Assembly: GCF_008974145.1 (NCBI RefSeq)
Contig: NZ_BJKP01000001.1
Span: 1-64,000, forward strand
Reading direction: 5' to 3'
DNA: 64,000 nucleotides
Source of the DNA: Microcystis aeruginosa NIES-4325
GTDB lineage: Bacteria > Cyanobacteriota > Cyanobacteriia > Cyanobacteriales > Microcystaceae
The notes under the pieces were generated by a model that was given only the letters and a program-made list of their open reading frames with translations, was not told the origin of the DNA and made no database searches. Below are positions 21,801 to 30,015 of the stretch, one piece after another (within the stretch, counting starts at the first letter, position 1; each line of letters opens with the position of its first letter). Both the position numbers and the translations under genes were made by a program.

Positions 21801-22055
21801 TTAGCCACCACTAACGGGGGGAATTAAAACTATCTCATCGCCATTTTTGAGGATTTTCTCTCCCGAAACAAACTGAAGATTGACTCCAAAACGAGTAACA
21901 TCCCGCCATCTTTCTAATTGAGGATAGGGGGCTATGATATAGTTTAACACTGCTGCCACGGAAGTGTGGGCAGGAAATTCAAGGTTTAATTGTGAAGTTT
22001 TATAGACTTCTTGATAAATAGCAAATAGTTTTACTGTGATCGTAATCTTTTCCAT
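21801..22055 (-). CDS. MoaD/ThiS-type ubiquitin-fold sulfur carrier
   Basis: An 84-residue beta-grasp protein ending in the diagnostic double glycine (LIPPVSGG), where sulfur is attached as a thiocarboxylate. The body TVKLFAIYQEVYKTSQLNLEFP and DEIVLIPPVSGG fit MoaD, the small subunit of molybdopterin synthase; ThiS is less likely because of the length and the pattern around FA. It sits between sbcC (19 bp upstream) and recJ (58 bp downstream), a location that reflects cotranscription rather than function. No moaE is in the window. Confidence 0.85.
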   Translation of the reverse strand: MEKITITVKLFAIYQEVYKTSQLNLEFPAHTSVAAVLNYIIAPYPQLERWRDVTRFGVNLQFVSGEKILKNGDEIVLIPPVSGG

Positions 22056-22074
22056 CTTTACATCAATATTTTTT

Positions 22075-25000
22075 CTAGGATAATAACATCAATTGGGAAC
22101 CCTGTTCGGTTTTGCGGACTTCGATGCGGTGTTGAAAAGCTTCTTTAAATTGGGGCATATGAGTTACCGTCAAAATACAGGCAAAATCGGCGGATATAGC
22201 GTTAATTGCCGCAATTAAGCGCTCGCATCCTTCCGCATCCTGAGTTCCGAATCCTTCGTCAACAATGAGCATTTGTAGGGCTGTTCCGGCTCTTTGTGCC
22301 AATAATCTCGCTAAAGCTAATCGAATGGAGAAATTAATCCGAAAAGCTTCCCCTCCTGAATAGGTTTCGTAGGGGCGAGATCCCCGAGTATCGCCAATAA
22401 CAATATCTAAAGTATCGATTGACTTTTGTCGCTGTTTCTTCGTACCTTTACCGCTTTTTTGGGTTAAAAAATGCACATGAAATTGGTTACCGGTTAAGCG
22501 AGCTAAAATATGATTAGTTTGTGCTTCTAACTCTGGTAAAATATTCTCAATCATCAGAGTTTGTAAACCATTTTTGCCGAAAGCTATGGCTAACTCTTTA
22601 TAAACTGTATATTGTTTTTTAACTTTAGCTAAATCGCTCTCTTTTTCTGTCAGTTGTTTACCTAACGTTTCCAGTTGATGTAACTTCTCCTCAACCCGAC
22701 CTTTTTGGGAGAGCAATCCATCAATTATCTGTCTTCGCTGTTGAATATTAGTCGATAATGCGGCTATTTCTTGGCGATAGTCAGTCAAAGTACCAATCTT
22801 TTGACTAATATTTGCTAACTCCTGATTTATCTTCTGGCGATCCTGATTTCGCAGCTGCAATCTTTGCTCAATGTCAACAATTTTAGCGGCTATTTCTGGA
22901 TAATTTTTTTCTGCTTGTTGCCAATCTTGATACTGTAATCTTACCCCCTGTAACTGTCGGATCAGATTTTGAATATTCTGATGTTCACTGCGATCATAAT
23001 TTAAGTTTTGAATAAACTTTTCTAAGCGTTCAATTTCCTGTTTAATTGGGGAATTTTGACCTAGTTCTTGCTTCTCTTGTTCTAGTCTAGCTAATCGATG
23101 AGTTAAATTAGGTTTCTCGGCATTGATATTAGCTAAACGACGGTTTGCTTGCTTAAGTTCTGATTCTTGAATTTCTGCCCAACGCCATCTTTTTTCTTCT
23201 CCTCTGACTAAAGCGTGACTTTGTTCATCATAGTTTAATAGGGCGATTTCTTGATTGACAATTTGCAATTCTTGCTGTAATTCTAGGGCATAATTGCCAC
23301 TGCGTAAAAGTGCTTCTAACTCCACAAGTATCTCCTCGGTTTTCTCTAGTTCTATTTCCTTTTCTTCAATGGTTTCTAACTTGACTTCTAACTGCACATA
23401 TTTTTGTTGTAGATTCGATCTTACTGGCAATTCTTGTTTAATTTGGGCTAATTCCTCCCGTAAACGTTTTAAATCTCGATCGCAGTCCGCCATCTGTTCC
23501 TGTAGGGACCAAATTTGCTCTTGAATTTGTTCTTGATGTTGATGGGTTTTCCTGATTACTTGATGACGGTGATGACTGTCTAAATTCTGTTCACACAGAG
23601 GACAAACCGAATCGGGAATATTTAATTTTTCCAATTTATCAGTTAACTCTAAAAGTTGTTCTTCATATCTTTTCTGTTGATCCAATAAACTTTTTTTATC
23701 CACTTGTTTGAGCGTTTCCTTTTCTTCAACTCGTTGACAATAGGTTTGTTTTTTGTCTAGTTCCTTAATTCGTTTGGCTAAATTGAGAGCTTCCTCTCTT
23801 AGTACAGGAATACGAGCGATTTCTGTCTCTAATTGTTGCCGATTTCTTTGCAGTTGTTCCCGACGAGCATTAATCCTGGCTTGTTCCCGTTCCAACTGCA
23901 TATTTAAATCAGCTTTTCGGCTATTTAAAGGGGCATATTTTAAAGCTAATCTATCCAATTCCTGAAGACGTTGACGATGATAATTTAACTTCTCTAATCC
24001 TGCTTGAATATCCCCCGCTTGCTCGATAATTTTTTGAGTTTCTTGTTCCTGTCTTCCCAATTCTTCTAAACGAGCACTCGTTTGTTGGATGGGAAGGGTA
24101 AATTCGTTAATTTTTTGCTGTAATTTCTGTTCTAATTGTTGTTTATCATACTGGGCCTGTTGCCAAGCTTGCAATTGACTTGACAAACTGGCCTCTTTCT
24201 GGTCTAAATTGATTAGGCGCTCGTGGGCTGTAATGATTTCATTTTTGCGATGAAGAATAGTCTTTATTTGATTTAATTGATGGTCTAGACTAACTTTTTC
24301 TAGGTCTAATCTCTCGATTTCTGCTAATAAAGCTCGCTCCTGTTCTCTTTGCCACTGCAGCTGTTTTTCCCAATTCTGACGCTGATTTTCCTCCCCTTGC
24401 AGTTGCTGTAAACGCCGATTACTTACCTCTTGTTCTTGATTAATTTGGTTAATTTGAGTGCTTAACTCTTGTAGGTGTTCCTGATAAGAATTTTTCTCCT
24501 GAAGACGGAGTTTAATCGTTTCTACTTGCTGCTCGATCTGGAGGGACTGTCCATCAAATTGTTTCGATATATCCTTAGCTTTATTTGCTAAAATTTCATA
24601 GCGATCAAGTTGTAATAATTCTGCTAAAATCTGTTTACGACCACTGGGAGGCTGTTTCATAAACTCGTCCGCTTGTCCCTGTCGCAAATAAGCAGAATTA
24701 ATGAAAGTTTTATGGTCTATTTTTAGATAAGTATTAATCTGTGCTTGGGTATCTTTAATACTTTTGCCCGATAAAGGACGAAAACTTTGATCATTAATCA
24801 CCTGAAAATCTAAACCAGAAGCTTTCCCTCCCCGGTGACGACTACGGATAATTTTATAGATTTCTCCCCCATAACTAAACTCGAAATCTACCCGCGCATA
24901 ATCGCTGCCCGCATGAATCACATCATCACCAATCGAGACGCGACTTTCTCCCCAAATTGCCCAAGTAATTGCTTCCAGTAAAGAGGATTTTCCTGCACCA

Positions 25001-25098
25001 TTGGCACCACAAATACAGGCAGTATGTAGTCCGCGAAAATCCAGCACTGCCTCGCGATAACTGAGAAAATTTTTTAGGGTTAATTGTAGAGGAATCAT
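22075..25098 (-). CDS. sbcC: Exonuclease subunit SbcC / Rad50-like ATPase
   Basis: A 1007-residue SMC-type protein. The N-terminal Walker A is GANGAGKSSLLEAI (about 33-46). Two long coiled coils flank a zinc hook CPLCEQ near residue 500, and the C-terminal half carries the ABC signature TYSGGEAFRINFSIRLALA and Walker B MLIVDEGFGTQD. With SbcD it opens and trims hairpins and double-strand ends; no sbcD is in the window. First gene of the unit with moaD/thiS and recJ, coupling two repair nucleases. Start at 25098 (MIPLQLTLKNFLSYRE) is canonical. Confidence 0.95.
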   Translation of the reverse strand: MIPLQLTLKNFLSYREAVLDFRGLHTACICGANGAGKSSLLEAITWAIWGESRVSIGDDVIHAGSDYARVDFEFSYGGEIYKIIRSRHRGGKASGLDFQVINDQSFRPLSGKSIKDTQAQINTYLKIDHKTFINSAYLRQGQADEFMKQPPSGRKQILAELLQLDRYEILANKAKDISKQFDGQSLQIEQQVETIKLRLQEKNSYQEHLQELSTQINQINQEQEVSNRRLQQLQGEENQRQNWEKQLQWQREQERALLAEIERLDLEKVSLDHQLNQIKTILHRKNEIITAHERLINLDQKEASLSSQLQAWQQAQYDKQQLEQKLQQKINEFTLPIQQTSARLEELGRQEQETQKIIEQAGDIQAGLEKLNYHRQRLQELDRLALKYAPLNSRKADLNMQLEREQARINARREQLQRNRQQLETEIARIPVLREEALNLAKRIKELDKKQTYCQRVEEKETLKQVDKKSLLDQQKRYEEQLLELTDKLEKLNIPDSVCPLCEQNLDSHHRHQVIRKTHQHQEQIQEQIWSLQEQMADCDRDLKRLREELAQIKQELPVRSNLQQKYVQLEVKLETIEEKEIELEKTEEILVELEALLRSGNYALELQQELQIVNQEIALLNYDEQSHALVRGEEKRWRWAEIQESELKQANRRLANINAEKPNLTHRLARLEQEKQELGQNSPIKQEIERLEKFIQNLNYDRSEHQNIQNLIRQLQGVRLQYQDWQQAEKNYPEIAAKIVDIEQRLQLRNQDRQKINQELANISQKIGTLTDYRQEIAALSTNIQQRRQIIDGLLSQKGRVEEKLHQLETLGKQLTEKESDLAKVKKQYTVYKELAIAFGKNGLQTLMIENILPELEAQTNHILARLTGNQFHVHFLTQKSGKGTKKQRQKSIDTLDIVIGDTRGSRPYETYSGGEAFRINFSIRLALARLLAQRAGTALQMLIVDEGFGTQDAEGCERLIAAINAISADFACILTVTHMPQFKEAFQHRIEVRKTEQGSQLMLLS

Positions 25099-25422
25099 AA
25101 GCTGGGGAGTGGGTAAGTGGGGAGTGGGTAAGTGGGGGGAGAATACAGTACAGGTTAGAAATTAATCGGAGGATAAAAAACCGAGGATAAGATAGCTTCA
25201 GGGCAATACATCTGAGTGAATCTATTCGCTATCAATAACTCCCTCCCGCAATAACCTCTAATCAAAGCTTAACTGAAATCAAGCCAGGGGCAAATGCACT
25301 TTTTTGTTCCCCAGAATTCTCCTCACCATCATTACAACTTAGGCACTGTTCACAGATAAACGCTCAGGGTTCCTCGATTTGCTACTCTAAAGGAAAGATA
25401 ACCGATTCTTAAGACCAAATCT
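25099..25422. other. Intergenic region with a duplicated 15-bp unit
   Basis: No gene is seen. Just upstream of sbcC, the 15-bp unit GGGGAGTGGGTAAGT occurs twice in tandem (25104-25133), followed by a G run. The rest is the divergent promoter area of sbcC and the rhodanese gene; no promoter stands out. Confidence 0.6.
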
Positions 25423-25761
25423 ATGAGCATTCCCGAAATTAGCGTCCATGAACTCGCTCTCCGTTTAGCCGATCATGATCCTAATTTACAACTTATTGAT
25501 GTGCGCGAACCAGAGGAAGTTGCGATCGCATCTGTGGACAGTTTTACCATTTTACCCTTGAGTCAATACCAAGAATGGTCGCCCACTATTGCCAGCCAAT
25601 TCAACCCCCAAGCGGAAACCCTCGTTATCTGTCACCATGGCATGAGATCCCTACAGATGTGCCAATGGCTACAAAGTCAGGGTTTTACCAATGTTAAAAA
25701 TATTAACGGTGGCATCGATGCTTATTCCCTCCTCGTCGATCCCAATATTCCCCGTTACTAA
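25423..25761 (+). CDS. Rhodanese-like single-domain protein
   Basis: A 112-residue single rhodanese domain. LQLIDVREPEEV is the N-terminal signature, and the active-site loop is VICHHGMRSLQM, with the persulfide-carrying cysteine at the start of CHHGMRS. The C-terminus FTNVKNINGGIDAYSLLVDP is typical. Such small rhodaneses transfer sulfane sulfur; partner unknown. It is soluble, monocistronic and oriented away from sbcC. A TGATAA-rich repeat segment follows before hrcA. Confidence 0.9.
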   Translation: MSIPEISVHELALRLADHDPNLQLIDVREPEEVAIASVDSFTILPLSQYQEWSPTIASQFNPQAETLVICHHGMRSLQMCQWLQSQGFTNVKNINGGIDAYSLLVDPNIPRY

Positions 25762-25898
25762 TTTTTATAGCCCCCATCGGGAAAAGAGAGGGGTAAACTA
25801 TCCCCTTTCTCCCCACGGAGGACTGATAACTGATAACTGATTAAGCGTTATACTGTCTAAAAAAATGTTATAAATCTTTATCTTAAGATTATTCCCCT

Positions 25899-26975
25899 AT
25901 GTCCGCTAGAACCCATCTCAGCGATCGCTATCAACATATCTTAAAGGCGACAATTCAACATTATATCGCCACGGCCGAACCAGTTGGCTCGAAAACTCTG
26001 CTGGAGGAGTACAATTTTACTGTTAGTTCCGCCACGATTCGCAATGCCCTCGGTAAACTGGAAAAAGAAGGTTTACTCTATCAACCCCACACTTCCTCCG
26101 GACGCATTCCCTCCGATTGGGGTTATCGTCTCTACGTCGATGAGTTAATGACTCCCGATGACCGTATCGGCGAAAAAATCGGCTATTATCTGCATCAAAA
26201 CGCTAAATCTCCCGCTTGGAGTCTCGAAAGTCTGCTGCAACGGGCCACCCAATTTTTAGCCAGTTTAAGCGGTTATATCGCTATCGTTACCCTTCCCCAC
26301 ACCCTCACTAATACCCTGCGTCATCTGCAATTAATCCCCGTCTCAGCCAAGCAGATAATGTTAATTATTGTTACAGATAGTTTACAAACACGCTCGGTTA
26401 TGATAGAGATTCCCGATTACATGGCAACGGACAAGGAGGATGGATTAGCAGAAGAATTACAAATCCTCTCTAATTTTCTCGGGGAAAAATTAAAGGGTTA
26501 TTGCTTGGCAGATTTAATTAACCTCGATTGGCAGCAAATCGAGCGAGAATTTGCCCGTTATACCCATTTTCTCCAACAATTAAGCCAAGAAATCAGCGCT
26601 AGTCTCCAATCCACTGCCACCCCAGAGATTATCGTCCATGGTGTCGCTGAAGTCATTCGACAGCCAGAATTCGCCCAATGGCAACAAGTACAAATGTTGC
26701 TACATCTATTGGAAGCAGAACAGGATCGCCTTTTACCCCTGATTTTACAAAGACCAGAACCAGAAAAATCAGCTAAAAAAGTCAAAATCAGCATTGGTTC
26801 CGAAAATACTCTGGAATCCATGCGCCCTTGTACTCTTATCTCCGCTTTTTATAAACAGGGAGATACTCCCGTCGGTAGTGTTGGTATTATCGGACCGACG
26901 CGAATGTTATACGAAAATACCATTCCCCTAGTGGAATCCACCGCTAACTATCTCAGCGAGGCTATAAGTAAGTAG
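25899..26975 (+). CDS. hrcA: Heat-inducible transcription repressor HrcA
   Basis: A 358-residue HrcA. The N-terminal winged helix (about 1-85) contains RYQHILKATIQHYIATAEPVGS, SSATIRNALGKLEKEGLL and QPHTSSGRIPSDWGYRLYVD; a GAF-like domain follows, and the C-terminal block IGPTRMLYENTIPLVE is conserved. HrcA dimers bind CIRCE operators and need GroE for activity, giving chaperone-feedback control. A perfect CIRCE lies at 44204-44230 in front of groES, so the regulator and its expected target are both in this window, 17 kb apart. It is convergent and slightly overlapping with the gene at 26962-27255. Confidence 0.95.
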   Translation: MSARTHLSDRYQHILKATIQHYIATAEPVGSKTLLEEYNFTVSSATIRNALGKLEKEGLLYQPHTSSGRIPSDWGYRLYVDELMTPDDRIGEKIGYYLHQNAKSPAWSLESLLQRATQFLASLSGYIAIVTLPHTLTNTLRHLQLIPVSAKQIMLIIVTDSLQTRSVMIEIPDYMATDKEDGLAEELQILSNFLGEKLKGYCLADLINLDWQQIEREFARYTHFLQQLSQEISASLQSTATPEIIVHGVAEVIRQPEFAQWQQVQMLLHLLEAEQDRLLPLILQRPEPEKSAKKVKISIGSENTLESMRPCTLISAFYKQGDTPVGSVGIIGPTRMLYENTIPLVESTANYLSEAISK

Positions 26976-27255
26976 ATATCGCCCGCAGAGGTTCGGGAAT
27001 GGGACAATCGACGGTAAACTCTAAAATTGTCTCACCATCCCCCAAATAGCCAGAATTGGCAAAACAGAGCAACATCCGCACCAGCGCCACCCACACATCT
27101 GCATCGAACTCCCAATCCTGTCCCCGACGCGCCCCACAGGCGATCGATTTTAGCGCCCAGAAATAACTATTTCTCACCACTGAACCGCCTTTTTTATAAA
27201 CCGGTACATCCTCATGGTGAATATAAACAATATCATCTTTAGCGATCGCTCTCAT
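26962..27255 (-). CDS. Small conserved-looking hypothetical protein
   Basis: A 97-residue protein that I do not recognise. It begins MRAIAKDDIVYIHHEDVPVYKKGG and contains FWALKSIACGARRGQDWEFDADVWVALVRML and a C-terminal GDGETILEFTVDCPIPEPLRA. The composition is that of a real folded protein (two cysteines, balanced charges, no low complexity). It overlaps the 3' end of hrcA by 14 bp on the opposite strand. The start codon falls beside a HIP1 site. Function unknown. Confidence 0.6.
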   Translation of the reverse strand: MRAIAKDDIVYIHHEDVPVYKKGGSVVRNSYFWALKSIACGARRGQDWEFDADVWVALVRMLLCFANSGYLGDGETILEFTVDCPIPEPLRAISTYL

Positions 27256-27501
27256 CGGTGGCTAGGAAGGTTGCGGGAATTTTCAGCTGACTGTCTAGAT
27301 AATAACATCTTTAGCGATCGCTTGAGTTGCCCCAGAAAACCCACCCTAATCATGAATTTATATTAAAGATTATGTCAAGTTTTCCTAAAATGTACCAAAC
27401 AGTCTTGACAAACTGAAGTTTTCTTCAATAGAGCTTTTTCATTGGATACGATAGATTATAGTAAATCCAGCTTATTAAAAACTGATTATTTATTCTCCCT
27501 T

Positions 27502-27564
27502 TTGCCTCTTGCCTCTTGCCTTTTGCCTCTTGCCTCTTGCCTTTTGCCTCTTGCCTCTTGCCTG
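27502..27564. repeat. Heptamer tandem repeat (TTGCCTC/TTGCCTT x9)
   Basis: Nine 7-bp units; every third unit ends in T (or G in the last) instead of C, giving a higher-order 21-bp period. A shorter run of the same heptamer is at about 46378-46396. It sits in the 644-bp gap 27256-27899, which otherwise holds only a repeated 17-bp block around a HIP1 site (27234-27250 and 27307-27323) and the promoter of the PEP-CTERM gene. Confidence 0.95.
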
Positions 27565-27733
27565 ATCTCAACAGGCAATTTAAATTACGAACAGCTTAGG
27601 ATAGATTAATTCCTATCCCCAGTGCAGGGTTTTGATAATCTGCACTTATAAATGGCTCACTTTAAAATCAGCTTTTTTCGTGGATATCCGCTCGTAAATT
27701 GTTTTATGTAAAGAAAAATTAACAAAAATCTCC

Positions 27734-27763
27734 TTGACAAAATCAAAAGCTACCAATTAGAAT
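27734..27763 (+). promoter_or_regulatory. Sigma70-type promoter of the PEP-CTERM gene
   Basis: TTGACA at 27734-27739 and TAGAAT at 27758-27763 are spaced by 18 bp. Predicted start of transcription is near 27770, leaving a leader of about 130 nt before the ATG at 27900. Confidence 0.5.
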
Positions 27764-27899
27764 CAACCTCGAAAATCAACAGTATATAGTAGGTATTATC
27801 TATTGTCTGCGGATGTTAATTTTCTGCCGATGTTCCCCTAAACCTTTTGAACTCCGGTAATTTGCTTAATTTATCTCCTTACTAGACAAGGAAAAAATC

Positions 27900-28496
27900 A
27901 TGAGAAGCCATCAAGTCGCAGTTTTATTATCTACTTTCGCTACCGTTGCCCTAGTTGCCCCCGCAGTCCAAGCGGGAACCCTTGTTACCTCCCTACCCAT
28001 TCAATTCGTAACCGTTACAGGTGGTTTTACTTCCCCCTCCACCCCTCCTGGCACTCCCGATCCCATCAATGGGATTAGTGCCACCATTAATGGTACTGGC
28101 AGTGGTAGCACTATCCCCTTTAATCCCACCACCGGCGGTGCAATTCTGTCTAATTTCCTCGGTGCCAATGTGCTATTTAATTACACTGCTGGCAACCCCC
28201 TCACCTTCGATTTATTATCTAACGGTAGTTCTGTCTTTACTGACAGTTTCTCTACCACTGGCTCCTATAACATTGATCTGAAGTCCATTGTTCCAAGTGT
28301 TGCCAATACGGATCTCGTGGTTCAGTTCAGCGTCCTCTCTGGTACTGGTACAACCAGCATTAATGGCGTTAAATTACAAATCACCACCAAAACACCTGAA
28401 CCAGGAGCTATGACCGCTATCGGTTTATTCGGTCTGGGTTTAGCCAGTGCCGCTACCCGTCGTCAACTGCAAGAAAAAGCCAAAACCAAAGTCTAA
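27900..28496 (+). CDS. PEP-CTERM sorting-domain exported protein
   Basis: A 198-residue exported protein. The N-terminal signal peptide is MRSHQVAVLLSTFATVALVAP with cleavage after VQA. The middle is rich in Gly, Ser, Thr and Pro (IPFNPTTGGAILSNFLGANV) and low in charge. The C-terminus is a PEP-CTERM signal: PEPGAMTAIGLFGLGLASAATRRQ, that is a PEP motif, a hydrophobic helix and a basic cluster. Such proteins are processed by exosortase and are associated with extracellular polysaccharide; no exosortase is in the window. It is monocistronic with its own promoter and is followed by a miniature element. Confidence 0.85.
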   Translation: MRSHQVAVLLSTFATVALVAPAVQAGTLVTSLPIQFVTVTGGFTSPSTPPGTPDPINGISATINGTGSGSTIPFNPTTGGAILSNFLGANVLFNYTAGNPLTFDLLSNGSSVFTDSFSTTGSYNIDLKSIVPSVANTDLVVQFSVLSGTGTTSINGVKLQITTKTPEPGAMTAIGLFGLGLASAATRRQLQEKAKTKV

Positions 28497-28571
28497 ATCA
28501 TCTAAAATTGCGGTTTGACACTAAAACGAGGTGTGTCGGGTTAGGTGCATCTCAATTTTGAAGAACTATCT

Positions 28572-28738
28572 AGGGCTTGCTGAATAAATCTAAAAACCTT
28601 GTTGGATAATATCTTTAGGCCTTTTTGATTTCAAAAAGTGCCGACCATTCCATTGGAGTTATCGGGGGGGGGAAATTTTAGGGACTTTTTCCACACCCCA
28701 CACCCTACCTCTAGGAAAAACTTCTCCAGCAAACCCTA
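28572..28738. mobile_element. Miniature inverted-repeat element, copy 1 (TAGGG-TTGCTG ends)
   Basis: A 167-bp non-coding element. The left end TAGGGCTTGCTGAATAA and the right end, read inverted, TAGGGTTTGCTGGAGAA match at 14 of 17 positions. The interior has a T-rich hairpin core and a G run. Homologous copies are at 43671-43845 (inverted, degraded) and 62687-62821. The TA at both outer borders suggests TA-targeting of IS630/Tc1 type (inference). Confidence 0.7.
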
Positions 28739-28749
28739 TTTAATTAACT

Positions 28750-29661
28750 ATGACCACCAATACTGTCACCACTCCCTCGCCCCAAAAACTCTGGTTAGCA
28801 GCCATTAAACCACCAATGTATAGTGTGGCGATTATACCGATTATTTTGGGAACAGCGATCGCTTATCAGGAAACAGGTTTATTTTCTCCTCTGATTTTCG
28901 CCACTTTTATCCTCTCAGCTATTTTAATTCTCGCTTGGTTAAATCTCAGTAATGATGTTTTTGATGCCGATACCGGGATCGATGTCAATAAGGCACATTC
29001 GATCGTTAATTTAACCGGTAACAAATCTTTAATTTTCTGGCTGAGTAATCTTTTTCTATTATTAGGCATCGCCGGCATTCTTGCTATTAGTTATGGGCGA
29101 GGCGATTGGACTATCCTAGAATTAATCGCCCTCTGCTGTTTTTTGGGCTATACCTATCAAGGGCCGCCCTTCCGTCTCGGTTATCAAGGATTAGGTGAAA
29201 TTATCTGTTTCTTTACTTTTGGACCCTTGGCGATTGCCGCTGCCTACTATTCCCAAGCTGGCACTTTTTCTCTCTCTAGTCTAGCAGCTTCAATTATTAT
29301 CGGGATTACCACTTCTATCATCCTTTTTTGTTCCCATTTCCATCAAGTCGCCGATGATCTCAAAGCGGGTAAAAAATCACCTATTGCCCGTTTAGGTACT
29401 TTGAAAGGTTCTAGAGTTTTAACCGCAGTGACGGTTCTCGTTTACGTTTTAACGGTAGTTTTTGTCCTGCTGCAAGTTTATCCCCCTCTCACTCTTTTAA
29501 TCTTTCTTAGTCTCCCTTTCGCTTGGCAATTAGTCAACCACGTTAACCGAAATCACGACCAACCCCAGCTAGTCAGTAACTGCAAGTTTATGGCGGTTAA
29601 TCTCCACTTTTTTAGTGGCCTTCTCTTTGCCCTTGGTTATTGCCTTGCTTCCCGTTCATAG
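28750..29661 (+). CDS. menA: 2-carboxy-1,4-naphthoquinone phytyltransferase
   Basis: A 303-residue UbiA-superfamily prenyltransferase with about eight or nine membrane spans. The first Asp-rich motif NDVFDADTGID and the second DDLKAGKKSPIARLG are intact, and the start WLAAIKPPMYSVAIIPI is typical of cyanobacterial MenA. It attaches a phytyl chain to the naphthoquinone ring in phylloquinone (vitamin K1) synthesis, the photosystem I cofactor, in the membrane. It begins 11 bp after the miniature element at 28572-28738, so that element may supply or alter its promoter. Confidence 0.9.
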   Translation: MTTNTVTTPSPQKLWLAAIKPPMYSVAIIPIILGTAIAYQETGLFSPLIFATFILSAILILAWLNLSNDVFDADTGIDVNKAHSIVNLTGNKSLIFWLSNLFLLLGIAGILAISYGRGDWTILELIALCCFLGYTYQGPPFRLGYQGLGEIICFFTFGPLAIAAAYYSQAGTFSLSSLAASIIIGITTSIILFCSHFHQVADDLKAGKKSPIARLGTLKGSRVLTAVTVLVYVLTVVFVLLQVYPPLTLLIFLSLPFAWQLVNHVNRNHDQPQLVSNCKFMAVNLHFFSGLLFALGYCLASRS

Positions 29662-29684
29662 ACCAGATTTTTTTCTTAAACCCC

Positions 29685-29714
29685 TTGACAAAACCCCGTC
29701 ACTTGACATATACT
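29685..29714 (+). promoter_or_regulatory. Strong-looking sigma70 promoter with no nearby ORF
   Basis: TTGACA (29685-29690) and TATACT (29709-29714) with 18-bp spacing. It lies in the 354-bp gap 29662-30015, about 300 bp before the HerA-like gene. It may start a long leader or a small RNA near 29721; the gap also holds a short GTTATCA repeat at about 29797 and no gene I can support. Confidence 0.4.
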
Positions 29715-30015
29715 TATATTCATAATGGTAATCCGTGCCTGCCTGCGAACCCCTCATTTTTAGGTGGGATAGACCGCAAAAAATTAACCGACTTGAATCA
29801 GTTATCAGTTATCAGATTTGAGTTTTAAGTGTGCAGTATGTATTAAGTGGGCCGTGTTAAATACGGCGGATTCAGCCTTAGTCTTGTACATCTTCCAGTT
29901 TCCTACTGTCTTTTTACTGATCACTGATGACTGTTTACTGTACCCGATCGAGTTTGCACTGATTAACGGAAAAGTGACAGAATAGGGAGATAGATCGCCA
30001 CAAATCAAGGTTAGC

